DNA of 64,000 nucleotides from positions 1 to 64,000 of the forward strand of contig CAJTLG010000010.1 of NCBI GenBank assembly GCA_910577395.1, written 5' to 3'. The stretch's first letter is position 1, and each line of letters opens with the position of its first letter. The DNA is from an uncultured Vampirovibrio sp. GTDB lineage: Bacteria; Cyanobacteriota; Vampirovibrionia; Gastranaerophilales; Gastranaerophilaceae. Shown here in pieces: positions 55,420 through 63,238 of this stretch. Position numbers and translations under genes: made by a program. The notes under the pieces are model-generated. The model was not told where the DNA came from. It made no database searches and was given only the letters and a program-made list of their open reading frames with translations.

Positions 55420-55459
55420 AATAACGCCCTTTTGGTTACGAACCCTGGGCGTTATTTTT
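55420..55459. terminator. Bidirectional terminator
   Basis: AATAACGCCC pairs with GGGCGTTATT, with a T-run on the plus strand. The stop codon of the leftward 632-residue gene lies in its loop. Confidence 0.8.
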
Positions 55460-57334
55460 GTTATCCGCAAATCCAAACATACTTGCAAACTTATTTCCAA
55501 CCGTATTTTTTGCAGGGTCTAAATAACTTATATAATCATCAATAGTAACAACGGAAGGCTTAGCGTTTTCATCAAGACCTCTTGATTTTTTATACGCTTT
55601 ATCAAGCTTTTTACAAATCCTTGTCGTAATAAAAGCTGTCCCAAGGCTGAACAACATAGACTTTCTGCCGCTAAACTGATTAATGGCACCATAAAGGTTT
55701 GTACCTACGGTTGATATCAAAGGCAAACCTGTTGTAAGCCCCAGGCTCACTCTTTCATCGTTATTATCAGCCTGTGCAAGATATAAAAGAAGACCGCCTG
55801 CTGATGTTATAAGGGTTAAAAAGTCTGTAGGTGCGCTGCCACAGTTTATATCTCTTAATTTGTCCATTGTATCATTCATTTCCATAGAGCAAGCCTTATG
55901 TAAGGCTTTTAGCGCATTTTTGCAAGCCGGCTCTATGGTATTAGCATAAGTTTCATTATCAAGAACGGCTTTCAGGGCAGACATTATATCTTCGGTTTCA
56001 CCGGGTTTTATATTATTTACGGATGCTTTAAAGCTATCCAATCCCTTAATGGCGCTATCATCGGCATTTCCTGCCTGCAAACTGTTTCTTAAATCATCAA
56101 GTTTTACAAAAAGCTTATTTTTTGCCTCCTGCGCAGCATTGGCTGTTTTAAAAGATGTTCTTTTATATCTGTCTACAAGTCTTATTGTTTCATTATATTT
56201 GCTGATACTGTCTATGTCACTTGGCTGTATTAATTTTCTTATGCCGGAAAAAGCCTCTTTATTTGCATCAAGCACAGTGTTTAAATTGTTTGTCAGTGTG
56301 TCTTTTGCAGCCCTGATGCTTGCAACTCTTCTGGCTTTTTCATCTTTTATTATCCCCCTTGCAATCGGGTCAGTTAAAAGACCTTTGAAATCTTTTTCCC
56401 GTATTTTTTCAAGAAAACCGTTTGTAGTTTTTTCAGTAAGACTTACACCGTTTTCTCCGTTTACAAGAAAGTTATCGAAATCTTCAACTCTTTCAGCCAC
56501 TTTTTCTTTGGCGAAAGATTTCTTAAAAAGCTCTTGTTTTTTTGTAATTTTGTTTTCTATATCAGAGATTATATCTCCAACTCTTCTTTGTGCACCGTTA
56601 CAATCAATTACATCGTCCAAATTTGCAGTTTTTTTAAGTTTATTTAATGCTTCAATTACATTATCATCAAACTGTTTGGTTGAATTCAGCGCATTTTCAT
56701 ACAGAGATGTCAATTTTTCAAGGCCTTTATCCTTATATATTTTTGTTGTTGCAGCATCAAATTTGTTATATATATCAATTAGCTTACCCATAATAGCTTT
56801 ATAAGTTTTTTTGACAAACCCGGCATTTTCAACATCCATATCTCTGGGGTCAATTTTAGCAATAATACCTCTTGTTAAAACATCTTTGCCATTTACAACA
56901 TTTTCAACAGAATTTCCGTATTCACTTGCTGTTTCTTCCATTTTATATAATTTTTCAAGTATTTTGCCGGCTTTGCCGTTTTTATCAATTTGGTGCATTT
57001 GGCTAAGTTGGTTTTCAACACTGCGGGCAATCTTTGAAACAAGCTTTTTAACAAGACCCTTGCCGTCTTTTCTTGTTATCAAAATACCAAAAACAGAAGT
57101 ACCGGCTATAACCAATGTGGTGATTAACGAGGCGGCAGCGATTTTTGCTTTTTTTGATTTATTATTTTTATCCTGAACAGTATTTGAATCCAGTGTATAC
57201 CATGAAGATGTGGTGTTTGAATTAGGGATATATACAGGGGTTTGTGTGGTCAAGGCGCTGCGCTGCAAATGCTTTTGCAGCAAATCGCTCATCCCGTATG
57301 CAGGTTTTACAATATTTCCATTTAAAGAAGTCAT
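55436..57334 (-). CDS. Large membrane-anchored coiled-coil protein, unknown function
   Basis: 632 residues without Sec signal peptide. A 60-residue polar N-terminus leads to a basic stretch and a membrane helix at about 69-90, then a long, mostly helical, Lys/Asp/Asn-rich region with predicted coiled coils. A second hydrophobic segment (LTLITSAGGLLLYLAQ) and glycine-containing segments occupy about 520-590. The order (polar start, basic residues, single helix, large domain) is like that of the broken kinase-like and ADP-ribosyltransferase-like proteins. No enzyme motif is visible. Confidence 0.7.
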   Translation of the reverse strand: MTSLNGNIVKPAYGMSDLLQKHLQRSALTTQTPVYIPNSNTTSSWYTLDSNTVQDKNNKSKKAKIAAASLITTLVIAGTSVFGILITRKDGKGLVKKLVSKIARSVENQLSQMHQIDKNGKAGKILEKLYKMEETASEYGNSVENVVNGKDVLTRGIIAKIDPRDMDVENAGFVKKTYKAIMGKLIDIYNKFDAATTKIYKDKGLEKLTSLYENALNSTKQFDDNVIEALNKLKKTANLDDVIDCNGAQRRVGDIISDIENKITKKQELFKKSFAKEKVAERVEDFDNFLVNGENGVSLTEKTTNGFLEKIREKDFKGLLTDPIARGIIKDEKARRVASIRAAKDTLTNNLNTVLDANKEAFSGIRKLIQPSDIDSISKYNETIRLVDRYKRTSFKTANAAQEAKNKLFVKLDDLRNSLQAGNADDSAIKGLDSFKASVNNIKPGETEDIMSALKAVLDNETYANTIEPACKNALKALHKACSMEMNDTMDKLRDINCGSAPTDFLTLITSAGGLLLYLAQADNNDERVSLGLTTGLPLISTVGTNLYGAINQFSGRKSMLFSLGTAFITTRICKKLDKAYKKSRGLDENAKPSVVTIDDYISYLDPAKNTVGNKFASMFGFADNKNNAQGS

Positions 57335-57392
57335 GCTTTTTTCTACAATTTTTCCCTATATTAGAATAAAAACACGATTTTAAAAATATTGC

Positions 57393-58520
57393 TCAAACTT
57401 CCCGTTTTTTTCTTCTTTGTTTACTTTTGTTAACCTTATTATCTATATAAATATTATCCAATGAATATTTTGCAACAGGCTTCCTTGTAGCTCTGTCATA
57501 AAAGACAAGCCAGTGCTTGTATTTTTTGTCACTTATCACAAAAGAAAGTTTCCCTATTACAACATCCCCGGGTTCAATCTTTTTAAACCATAATGATGTA
57601 TCGCCAAAAGGGGAGGGGTAAAATACATTTTTAATTTCATTTGTAAGAGCTATATCAAAGGCATAAAACATCTTATCTGACATGTTGCTGATTTTTACAT
57701 CAAGCGTTATGACATTTTCTTCATCAAACGGGTCTTTGTCATATGCAACCTTGTTGATTGTTACATCAAGGCCGCTGTATAATAAATCCTCTTCTTTTAA
57801 TGCTACTTTTGACATAACGGGTATTTCAATATCCGTTACCATTTTAATTTTAAGCTCATCCCCGGGTTTAATATTTACATTTTTACCTTTATTCACTATT
57901 GCGCTCACAAGCCCGACAGCCCCGCCTACAGCAGCACCGCCTGCAAGAGTCATGCCGTTTGATGCAATTGCAGCCTCTAACCCTAAAAGATTTAGTGCAA
58001 ACATTCCGCCTATAACCCCGCCTGCAGCAGTAACACCAACATGTTTTGCAACATTTTTAACAGTACCTTTAGCCAGATTTTCCTTAGTAGAAAGGCTCGC
58101 CTGTATAGGAATTTGCCTGCCGTCAGTTGTTACAAGATAATCAAAAACAGTTACGATATAACCGTCTCTGCTTAAGTTTTTAGGGTCTTCAACAGTTGTT
58201 ACTATCCCATGGACAATACTGCCTTTTGGGACAATAACACCTTTTTTGCCTTTCCCGCCAAGAACATCTTCGGTGATTTCAGCAAAAAATTCATCCCCCT
58301 CTTCTGTGTATGCACCGTTTAGCACTTGTGAAACAGTCATTTTAATGGTATCTTTTTCATCCAAAAGGTCAATTTCACCCGTAAATAATTCTTTTGAAGT
58401 TTCGTCAGATGTTTCGGTTTGTTCAACTCCGCCCTTCAGCGCAGCACAAACATCAAGCGGTACACAAAATATACAAAAACAAATTGCTGATAAAAATATT
58501 GTAAAAAACTTCCTTAGCAT
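57393..58520 (-). CDS. Secreted protein with VirB10/TrbI-like domain and glycine-zipper hairpin
   Basis: A signal peptide ends at about residue 27 from ATG 58520 (alternative start 58562). The barrel-like domain has FFAEITEDVLGG, GVIVPKGSIVHGIVTTVED and VTTDGRQIPIQASLS. A glycine-zipper hairpin (VTAAGGVIGGMFALNLLG... LAGGAAVGGAVGLVSAI) and the strand GDELKIKMVTDIEIP follow, the same order as in the SLH protein. About 130 further residues form a beta-rich domain with a basic tail. It is probably an envelope protein; pore formation is inferred only. Confidence 0.7.
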   Translation of the reverse strand: MLRKFFTIFLSAICFCIFCVPLDVCAALKGGVEQTETSDETSKELFTGEIDLLDEKDTIKMTVSQVLNGAYTEEGDEFFAEITEDVLGGKGKKGVIVPKGSIVHGIVTTVEDPKNLSRDGYIVTVFDYLVTTDGRQIPIQASLSTKENLAKGTVKNVAKHVGVTAAGGVIGGMFALNLLGLEAAIASNGMTLAGGAAVGGAVGLVSAIVNKGKNVNIKPGDELKIKMVTDIEIPVMSKVALKEEDLLYSGLDVTINKVAYDKDPFDEENVITLDVKISNMSDKMFYAFDIALTNEIKNVFYPSPFGDTSLWFKKIEPGDVVIGKLSFVISDKKYKHWLVFYDRATRKPVAKYSLDNIYIDNKVNKSKQRRKKREV

Positions 58521-58591
58521 AATAATATTATACATACATTTATTTGTGGTACCATAGACCATGCCCCTTAGATTTTCAAAGAGGAGAAAAA

Positions 58592-58927
58592 ATGGAAACT
58601 AACTGTATATTTTGCAAAATTGCAGATGGTGAAATCCCAACCGATTTTGTATATGAAAATGACACGATTGCAGCCTTCAGGGATATAAACCCAACAGCGC
58701 CTGAACATATCCTTGTGATACCAAAAAAACATATAGAAAACCTTAATGAATTAAATGACAGAGAAATTATGGCAGACCTTCTTTTTGGGGTTAAAGAGGT
58801 GTGCAAAAAACTTAATATCACTGATTACAGAACGGTTATTAATACAGGAAAAGGCGCAGGACAAGAGGTTTTCCATATTCACTTTCATATTATCGCGGGT
58901 CGTCCTTTAAAATGGCCTCCGGGTTAA
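58592..58927 (+). CDS. HIT-family (HINT-like) nucleotide hydrolase
   Basis: A small histidine-triad hydrolase acting on nucleoside phosphoramidates or dinucleotides. It has CIFCKIADGEIPTDFVYEND, APEHILVIPKKHIENL and the triad VFHIHFHIIAGR. ATG at 58592 with AGAGGAGA is chosen; the frame is open from 58544. Confidence 0.93.
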   Translation: METNCIFCKIADGEIPTDFVYENDTIAAFRDINPTAPEHILVIPKKHIENLNELNDREIMADLLFGVKEVCKKLNITDYRTVINTGKGAGQEVFHIHFHIIAGRPLKWPPG

Positions 58928-59031
58928 ACCTTTTAAGATATTAAATTTTGTAAAAATTATAAAATTCCCGGCAATTTAAAATATGAGAATTGCTTTTATA
59001 AATATACGGGAAGAATATAGAAAGTTTATTT

Positions 59032-59196
59032 ATGTACAGTGAAGAATTTGTAACTTATTTGTATTCGTATAACATGCCGGTAAAAAAGGAAAAAAGCAAA
59101 CAAAAAAAGAAACAATACGGCACAAAAGAAACTCCCCTGCTGCATGTTCTAAAAAGTGCTTATGCAACAGTACCAATGAAATTCAACCATGAATAA
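59032..59196 (+). CDS. Small basic protein overlapping the next gene
   Basis: A 54-codon frame from ATG 59032 with a lysine-rich centre (KKEKSKQKKKQ) and no recognisable domain. Its stop lies eight bases inside the following gene, an overlap typical of coupled genes. Only a weak purine stretch precedes the ATG. Possibly real, not assignable. Confidence 0.4.
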   Translation: MYSEEFVTYLYSYNMPVKKEKSKQKKKQYGTKETPLLHVLKSAYATVPMKFNHE

Positions 59197-59755
59197 TATT
59201 ACCAAGCAGGATTTAAGAAACCTCTGCAGGCAAAAACGGCAAAAACTTTTTAACGACGGACATATTGAAAAAATTTCAACCGAAATATGTTCTAAAATTT
59301 CAAAAAGTGCCGTTTATAAAAATGCAAAAAATATTATGCTGTTTTATCCTAAAGCTGCAGAACTTAATGTTTTAAAGCTTTTAGATATACAATCCGAAGG
59401 CAAAAACTTCTATCTTCCGCGCTGCAAGGAAAACAGTATTTCGGTATGTCCGTACAAAGGCTGCGACAAGCTTATTTTAAACAATTTTAATATAGAAGAA
59501 CCGATAACTGAGCCTATTTCAGATGTTGAAATTCTGGATATCATTATAGCTCCTGCGCTTTGTGCAGATAAAAGAGGTAACCGGCTTGGATACGGAAAGG
59601 GATTTTATGACAGATTTTTCTCAAACCCAAAATTAAGGGCGAAAAAAATTGTAATAATACCTGAAATTTTACTTTTTAAAACAATTCCTGCCGATATTCA
59701 TGACAAAAAATGCAATTTTATCGTAACAGAAAAACAACTATTGGAACTGGCTTAG
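59189..59755 (+). CDS. 5-formyltetrahydrofolate cyclo-ligase
   Basis: Converts 5-formyl-THF to 5,10-methenyl-THF with ATP. The signatures are IMLFYPKAAELNVLKLL, IIIAPALCADKRGNRLGYGKGFYDRFF and KCNFIVTEKQ. The 188-residue length is typical. The end overlaps the convergent CHAP gene by 18 bp. Confidence 0.92.
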   Translation: MNNITKQDLRNLCRQKRQKLFNDGHIEKISTEICSKISKSAVYKNAKNIMLFYPKAAELNVLKLLDIQSEGKNFYLPRCKENSISVCPYKGCDKLILNNFNIEEPITEPISDVEILDIIIAPALCADKRGNRLGYGKGFYDRFFSNPKLRAKKIVIIPEILLFKTIPADIHDKKCNFIVTEKQLLELA

Positions 59756-60844
59756 AGTTACATACCCTAAAACCTTTCCTGTGGACCTTTTTTTGGCCTC
59801 TACGCAGCTTTTACCGGCAGCACCCGAAGTATTACCTTCAACAGTATTTATTGAACTTGCACCATTTGAAGAAGCAAAGAGCCCGACATGGTCTGCATGT
59901 CCGTCGCCATCCCAATCGTATACTACAATATCGCCAGATTTTACGTTATTCAGGTTAGTAGTCCAACAATCATTACTTGAAGCCCAATTTTTTATGGTTT
60001 GGCAACTTGAAGTATTCGGGCAGGAATTAAGGAAATTCCCCGGGGAATTATCTTTCCCGTATGTTTCCTGAATTGCAAAACTTACAAAATCAGCACACCA
60101 GGCGCCGTCATGGTATTTTGCACCGGCATTTTTCATTATATCTTTCATTTCGCTTGCGGATTTATCATCATATTTCAATGCAGTATTTACTGCTCCATTG
60201 CCTGTATTACTTATACTGCTTGTGCTTATAGCATTCGATGTACTTAATTTGACCTCTGAGGGCTGAGCAAGCTGCACATCGCCAATAGCAGTGACTGCAG
60301 CAGGAGCATTATCTCCCATTTGGGCAATTTGTTCCATTATGTCATCGATAGATTTTTGAGCTTTTTCCTGAGCCTCAGCAAGAGCTTCTTCAAGTTCTGA
60401 AATATTCAAAAGCATCATATCTATTTTGTCATATATTTCATTCTTTTGTTCCGCTATACTCATTAGGGTTTGGTTTATCTGTTCCGCCCCGGTTGAACCG
60501 CCATAAGCTTGATATGACATAGTCTGTTCCTGCTTACTTATACTGGAAAGTTGATTTTGCAGGGTTTGAATTTGCTGATAACACTGTTTGATTTGTTTTT
60601 GGTAATTTTCTTCAGTTTCCTGCAGCTGCTCGTTTATTTTATCAATAGCTTCATCCGCCTCTTCATTACCTGTATCTGCAGGTTCAATTGCCACACTCTG
60701 AAGCTCATCCTCTCCTTCTGTTTTCTCGGCTTTTGCTGCAATCAAACTTTTTACCGCATTTATTCCTCCTCCGGATGCAGAGGTAGTTTTTATACCAAAA
60801 CTTTCAAAAATACCTTTAAATGCAGCATTGTAGTCAAATGTCAT
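59738..60844 (-). CDS. CHAP-domain peptidoglycan hydrolase-like protein without signal peptide
   Basis: The C-terminal 130 residues form a CHAP amidase/endopeptidase: catalytic Cys in GAWCADFVSFAIQETYG, a GDIVVYDWDGDGHADHVGLF block with the catalytic His, and NTVEGNTS. The middle (about 60-190) is a Gln/Glu-rich coiled coil. The N-terminus MTFDYNAAFKGIFESFG is amphipathic rather than a Sec signal. Export, if any, must use another route, or the protein acts after lysis. Confidence 0.82.
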   Translation of the reverse strand: MTFDYNAAFKGIFESFGIKTTSASGGGINAVKSLIAAKAEKTEGEDELQSVAIEPADTGNEEADEAIDKINEQLQETEENYQKQIKQCYQQIQTLQNQLSSISKQEQTMSYQAYGGSTGAEQINQTLMSIAEQKNEIYDKIDMMLLNISELEEALAEAQEKAQKSIDDIMEQIAQMGDNAPAAVTAIGDVQLAQPSEVKLSTSNAISTSSISNTGNGAVNTALKYDDKSASEMKDIMKNAGAKYHDGAWCADFVSFAIQETYGKDNSPGNFLNSCPNTSSCQTIKNWASSNDCWTTNLNNVKSGDIVVYDWDGDGHADHVGLFASSNGASSINTVEGNTSGAAGKSCVEAKKRSTGKVLGYVTLSQFQ

Positions 60845-60947
60845 TCTTATCTTTTCCTTATTTTATAAAAAATTACCACACTATACCTAGTCTATCGGCA
60901 ATTGTTTTCAAAACTTTAAATTTTATGCTGATTAAAAAGGAGAAATT

Positions 60948-61535
60948 ATGACAAAATCTTTACAAAATTCAAGAACTTGGGAAAATTTATTAAAGGCTTT
61001 TGCTGGAGAATCTATGGCAAGAATGAGGTACACTTATTATTCAAAAGCAGCAAAAAAAGAAGGATATGTCCAAATTTCAAATTTCTTTCTTGAAACTGCA
61101 GAAAACGAAAAGGAACATGCCAAAAGATTTTTCAAATTTTTAGGTGAAAAAAACCTGCCGGCTATAATAAAAGAGGCTAACTACCCTATAGGCCTTAGTG
61201 ATAAGACAACTAATAACCTTGAAATCGCCGCAGACGGGGAAAAGGAAGAAAATACAATACTATACCCCGATTTTGCAAAAATTGCAGCAGAAGAAGGTTT
61301 TAAAGATGTTGCAAAAGCTTTTGAAGAAATTACCGAAGTAGAAAAAATCCACGAAGCCAGATTTAGAAAATTAAAGGAAAATATTGAAAAAGGCATGGTA
61401 TTCAAAAGAGATAAAGAAGTAATTTGGAAATGCAGCAACTGCGGATATCATCATTACGGTACTGAGGCACCGGCAATATGTCCTTCCTGTCTGCACAAAC
61501 AAGAATATTTTGAACTTTTCTGCTTAAATTATTAA
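60948..61535 (+). CDS. Rubrerythrin
   Basis: A peroxide-reducing diiron protein of anaerobes. The ferritin-like domain carries the iron motifs AFAGESMARMRY, ENEKEHAKRF and the later EVEKIHEARF; the C-terminal rubredoxin has CSNCGY and CPSC. The 195-residue length is typical. An AAGGAG site precedes the ATG. It supports an anaerobic lifestyle. Confidence 0.96.
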   Translation: MTKSLQNSRTWENLLKAFAGESMARMRYTYYSKAAKKEGYVQISNFFLETAENEKEHAKRFFKFLGEKNLPAIIKEANYPIGLSDKTTNNLEIAADGEKEENTILYPDFAKIAAEEGFKDVAKAFEEITEVEKIHEARFRKLKENIEKGMVFKRDKEVIWKCSNCGYHHYGTEAPAICPSCLHKQEYFELFCLNY

Positions 61536-61608
61536 TTTTAGCAGCCCCACGGGCACGCTATGTACAGCTTGTGCAAAAAAATTCTGTTTATACTAAAATA
61601 AACTTATT

Positions 61609-62616
61609 ATGAAAGTTTATTTAGGAATAGATGTAGGCTCTGTTACAACAAAGCTTGCAGTAGTGGATGAAAACGGAAAATATGTAGACAGCTATATGCT
61701 GCGCACAGCAGGCCAACCTGTTAAAGCTGTACAAAACGGCCTGAAAGAGCTGCTTAACAAATCAACAAATGATTATGAAGTTTGCCAGGTAGGCACAACA
61801 GGCTCCGGCAGAAACCTCGCAGGGGCACTTGTGGGTGCTGATGTTATAAAAAATGAAATAACAGCACATGCTGTGGCTGCAAGTATCATTGTGCCCGGTG
61901 TACAAACGATTTTAGAAATCGGCGGACAAGATAGTAAGATTATTATTCTTAGGGATGGTATTGTAACTGATTTTGCAATGAACACCGTATGTGCTGCAGG
62001 CACTGGAAGCTTTTTAGACCAGCAAGCTGGCAGATTAAATGTTAAAATTGAAGATTTTGGCGCAATAGCCCTTCAATCATCTTCCCCTGCAAGGATTGCA
62101 GGCAGATGCGGCGTATTTGCCGAATCCGATTTAATTCACAAACAACAACTCGGATATCCTGTAGAAGATTTATTATACGGACTCTGCCAAGCCTTAGTTA
62201 GAAACTATCTGTCTAACCTTGCGCTTGGAAAAGAACTCCTTCCGATTATTACATTCCAAGGTGGGGTGGCCACAAATAAAGGTATGGTTAAAGCGTTTCA
62301 GGATGCCTTAGGGTGCGAAATTGTTGTACCGCCAAACCACCAGACAATGGGGGCAATAGGTGCAGCATTTTTGGCTATGGAAAATCACCAGTATACAAAC
62401 AATCAGACTAAATTTAAAGGTTGGCAGACAAAAGATATGCATTTTAATTCAGTTACCTGCACATGTAACGGGTGCTCAAATAACTGTGAAGTTATATCCA
62501 TTGTGGAAGGCAATATTAAACCTCTTGCACCGGGTGCAGAGCACAAGATTTCAGACATCAAAGGAAACATTATAGCGCGTTGGGGCGGTACTTGCGGAAA
62601 ATGGGATATAGGGTAA
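61609..62616 (+). CDS. 2-hydroxyacyl-CoA dehydratase activator-type ATPase (BcrAD/BadFG family)
   Basis: An ASKHA-fold ATPase with a bridging 4Fe-4S cluster. The phosphate motif GIDVGSVTTKLAVVD, the cluster cysteines in VCAAGTGSFLD (near 127) and GRCGVFAESD (near 167), IGGQDSK and FQGGVATNKG are present. The C-terminal 60 residues add a Cys-rich tail (CTCNGCSNNCEV). No dehydratase subunits are adjacent, so the partner is unknown. The start has no ribosome-binding site; a -10-like TAAAAT lies ten bases upstream. Confidence 0.9.
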   Translation: MKVYLGIDVGSVTTKLAVVDENGKYVDSYMLRTAGQPVKAVQNGLKELLNKSTNDYEVCQVGTTGSGRNLAGALVGADVIKNEITAHAVAASIIVPGVQTILEIGGQDSKIIILRDGIVTDFAMNTVCAAGTGSFLDQQAGRLNVKIEDFGAIALQSSSPARIAGRCGVFAESDLIHKQQLGYPVEDLLYGLCQALVRNYLSNLALGKELLPIITFQGGVATNKGMVKAFQDALGCEIVVPPNHQTMGAIGAAFLAMENHQYTNNQTKFKGWQTKDMHFNSVTCTCNGCSNNCEVISIVEGNIKPLAPGAEHKISDIKGNIIARWGGTCGKWDIG

Positions 62617-62629
62617 GTCCAATATAATA

Positions 62630-63118
62630 TTATTTATTATTAGTTAAAAAATTCTTACAAATTTCGTTTGCCCATTCGTATGCATTTTTAGTTTTTCTGT
62701 TTTTGCTTTCGGAAATTACCTTGTTTGCAAAATCTGAAAGTTGTTCTTCCACTTTGCAATCTTCAAATTCATGGGCTATTTTGCTTTTGATGCCAGACAT
62801 AAATCTAGACACGCAAAACGGATATTTAAATGTTTTTCCTTTTTTATTATCGGTCATTGTAACAAGCAGAAAGTTTTTTCTGCTAAAACCGTCACTCAAA
62901 CCGCGTTTAGCTTGCCCGATATTTCTGTCGGTCTAAACATAATCTATATTATTTAGTGTAAACTTGCTATTTTTCGAAGTTTTGTCCCCAATTTCTTTCA
63001 TTGCCTGAACCAATTTCGGCTTAAACTGTTCAATATATGGAACATTAACCGCTTTTTGCAAACTGTTGATATTAACACTGCCCCTAAAATTCATAGTGTT
63101 TATACTGTTAACTTGCAT
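62630..63118 (-). pseudogene. Small unknown gene interrupted by an in-frame TAG
   Basis: From ATG 63118, with a strong AGAGGA site, the frame encodes MQVNSINTMNFRGSVN and 45 more residues, meets TAG at 62933-62935, then stays open in the same frame to 62630. The whole would be about 162 residues. It is soluble and helical, with a Cys in each half of the second part and no recognised domain. The intact start signal suggests recent inactivation, readthrough, or a sequence error. Confidence 0.6.
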
Positions 63119-63159
63119 TTCATTCCTCTTTGTTTGTTAAACCTAATATGCAAATATAC

Positions 63160-63208
63160 AAAAACCCGTGAAAAAAATCTTGCGCATATTGCAATAAAAT
63201 TTCACGGA
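63160..63208 (-). terminator. Terminator of the aminotransferase gene
   Basis: CCGTGAAA (63166-63173) pairs with TTTCACGG (63200-63207) and is followed on the minus strand by a T-rich run. It lies about 30 bp downstream of the DegT-type gene. Confidence 0.65.
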
Positions 63209-63238
63209 TTTTTTGTTACAAAAGTTATTATTTAATTT

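Noticed and set aside
56049..56804. A 251-codon open frame on the plus strand.
   Set aside because: It is antisense to the coiled-coil gene, follows its codon phase, and has no start signals or protein-like motifs.
14671..63118. Reassignment of TAG to an amino acid, suggested by two in-frame TAG codons.
   Set aside because: TAG is the normal terminator of aroF, dnaE, the sulfatase-like gene, the acyltransferase and lpxA in this same window, so wholesale reassignment is excluded.
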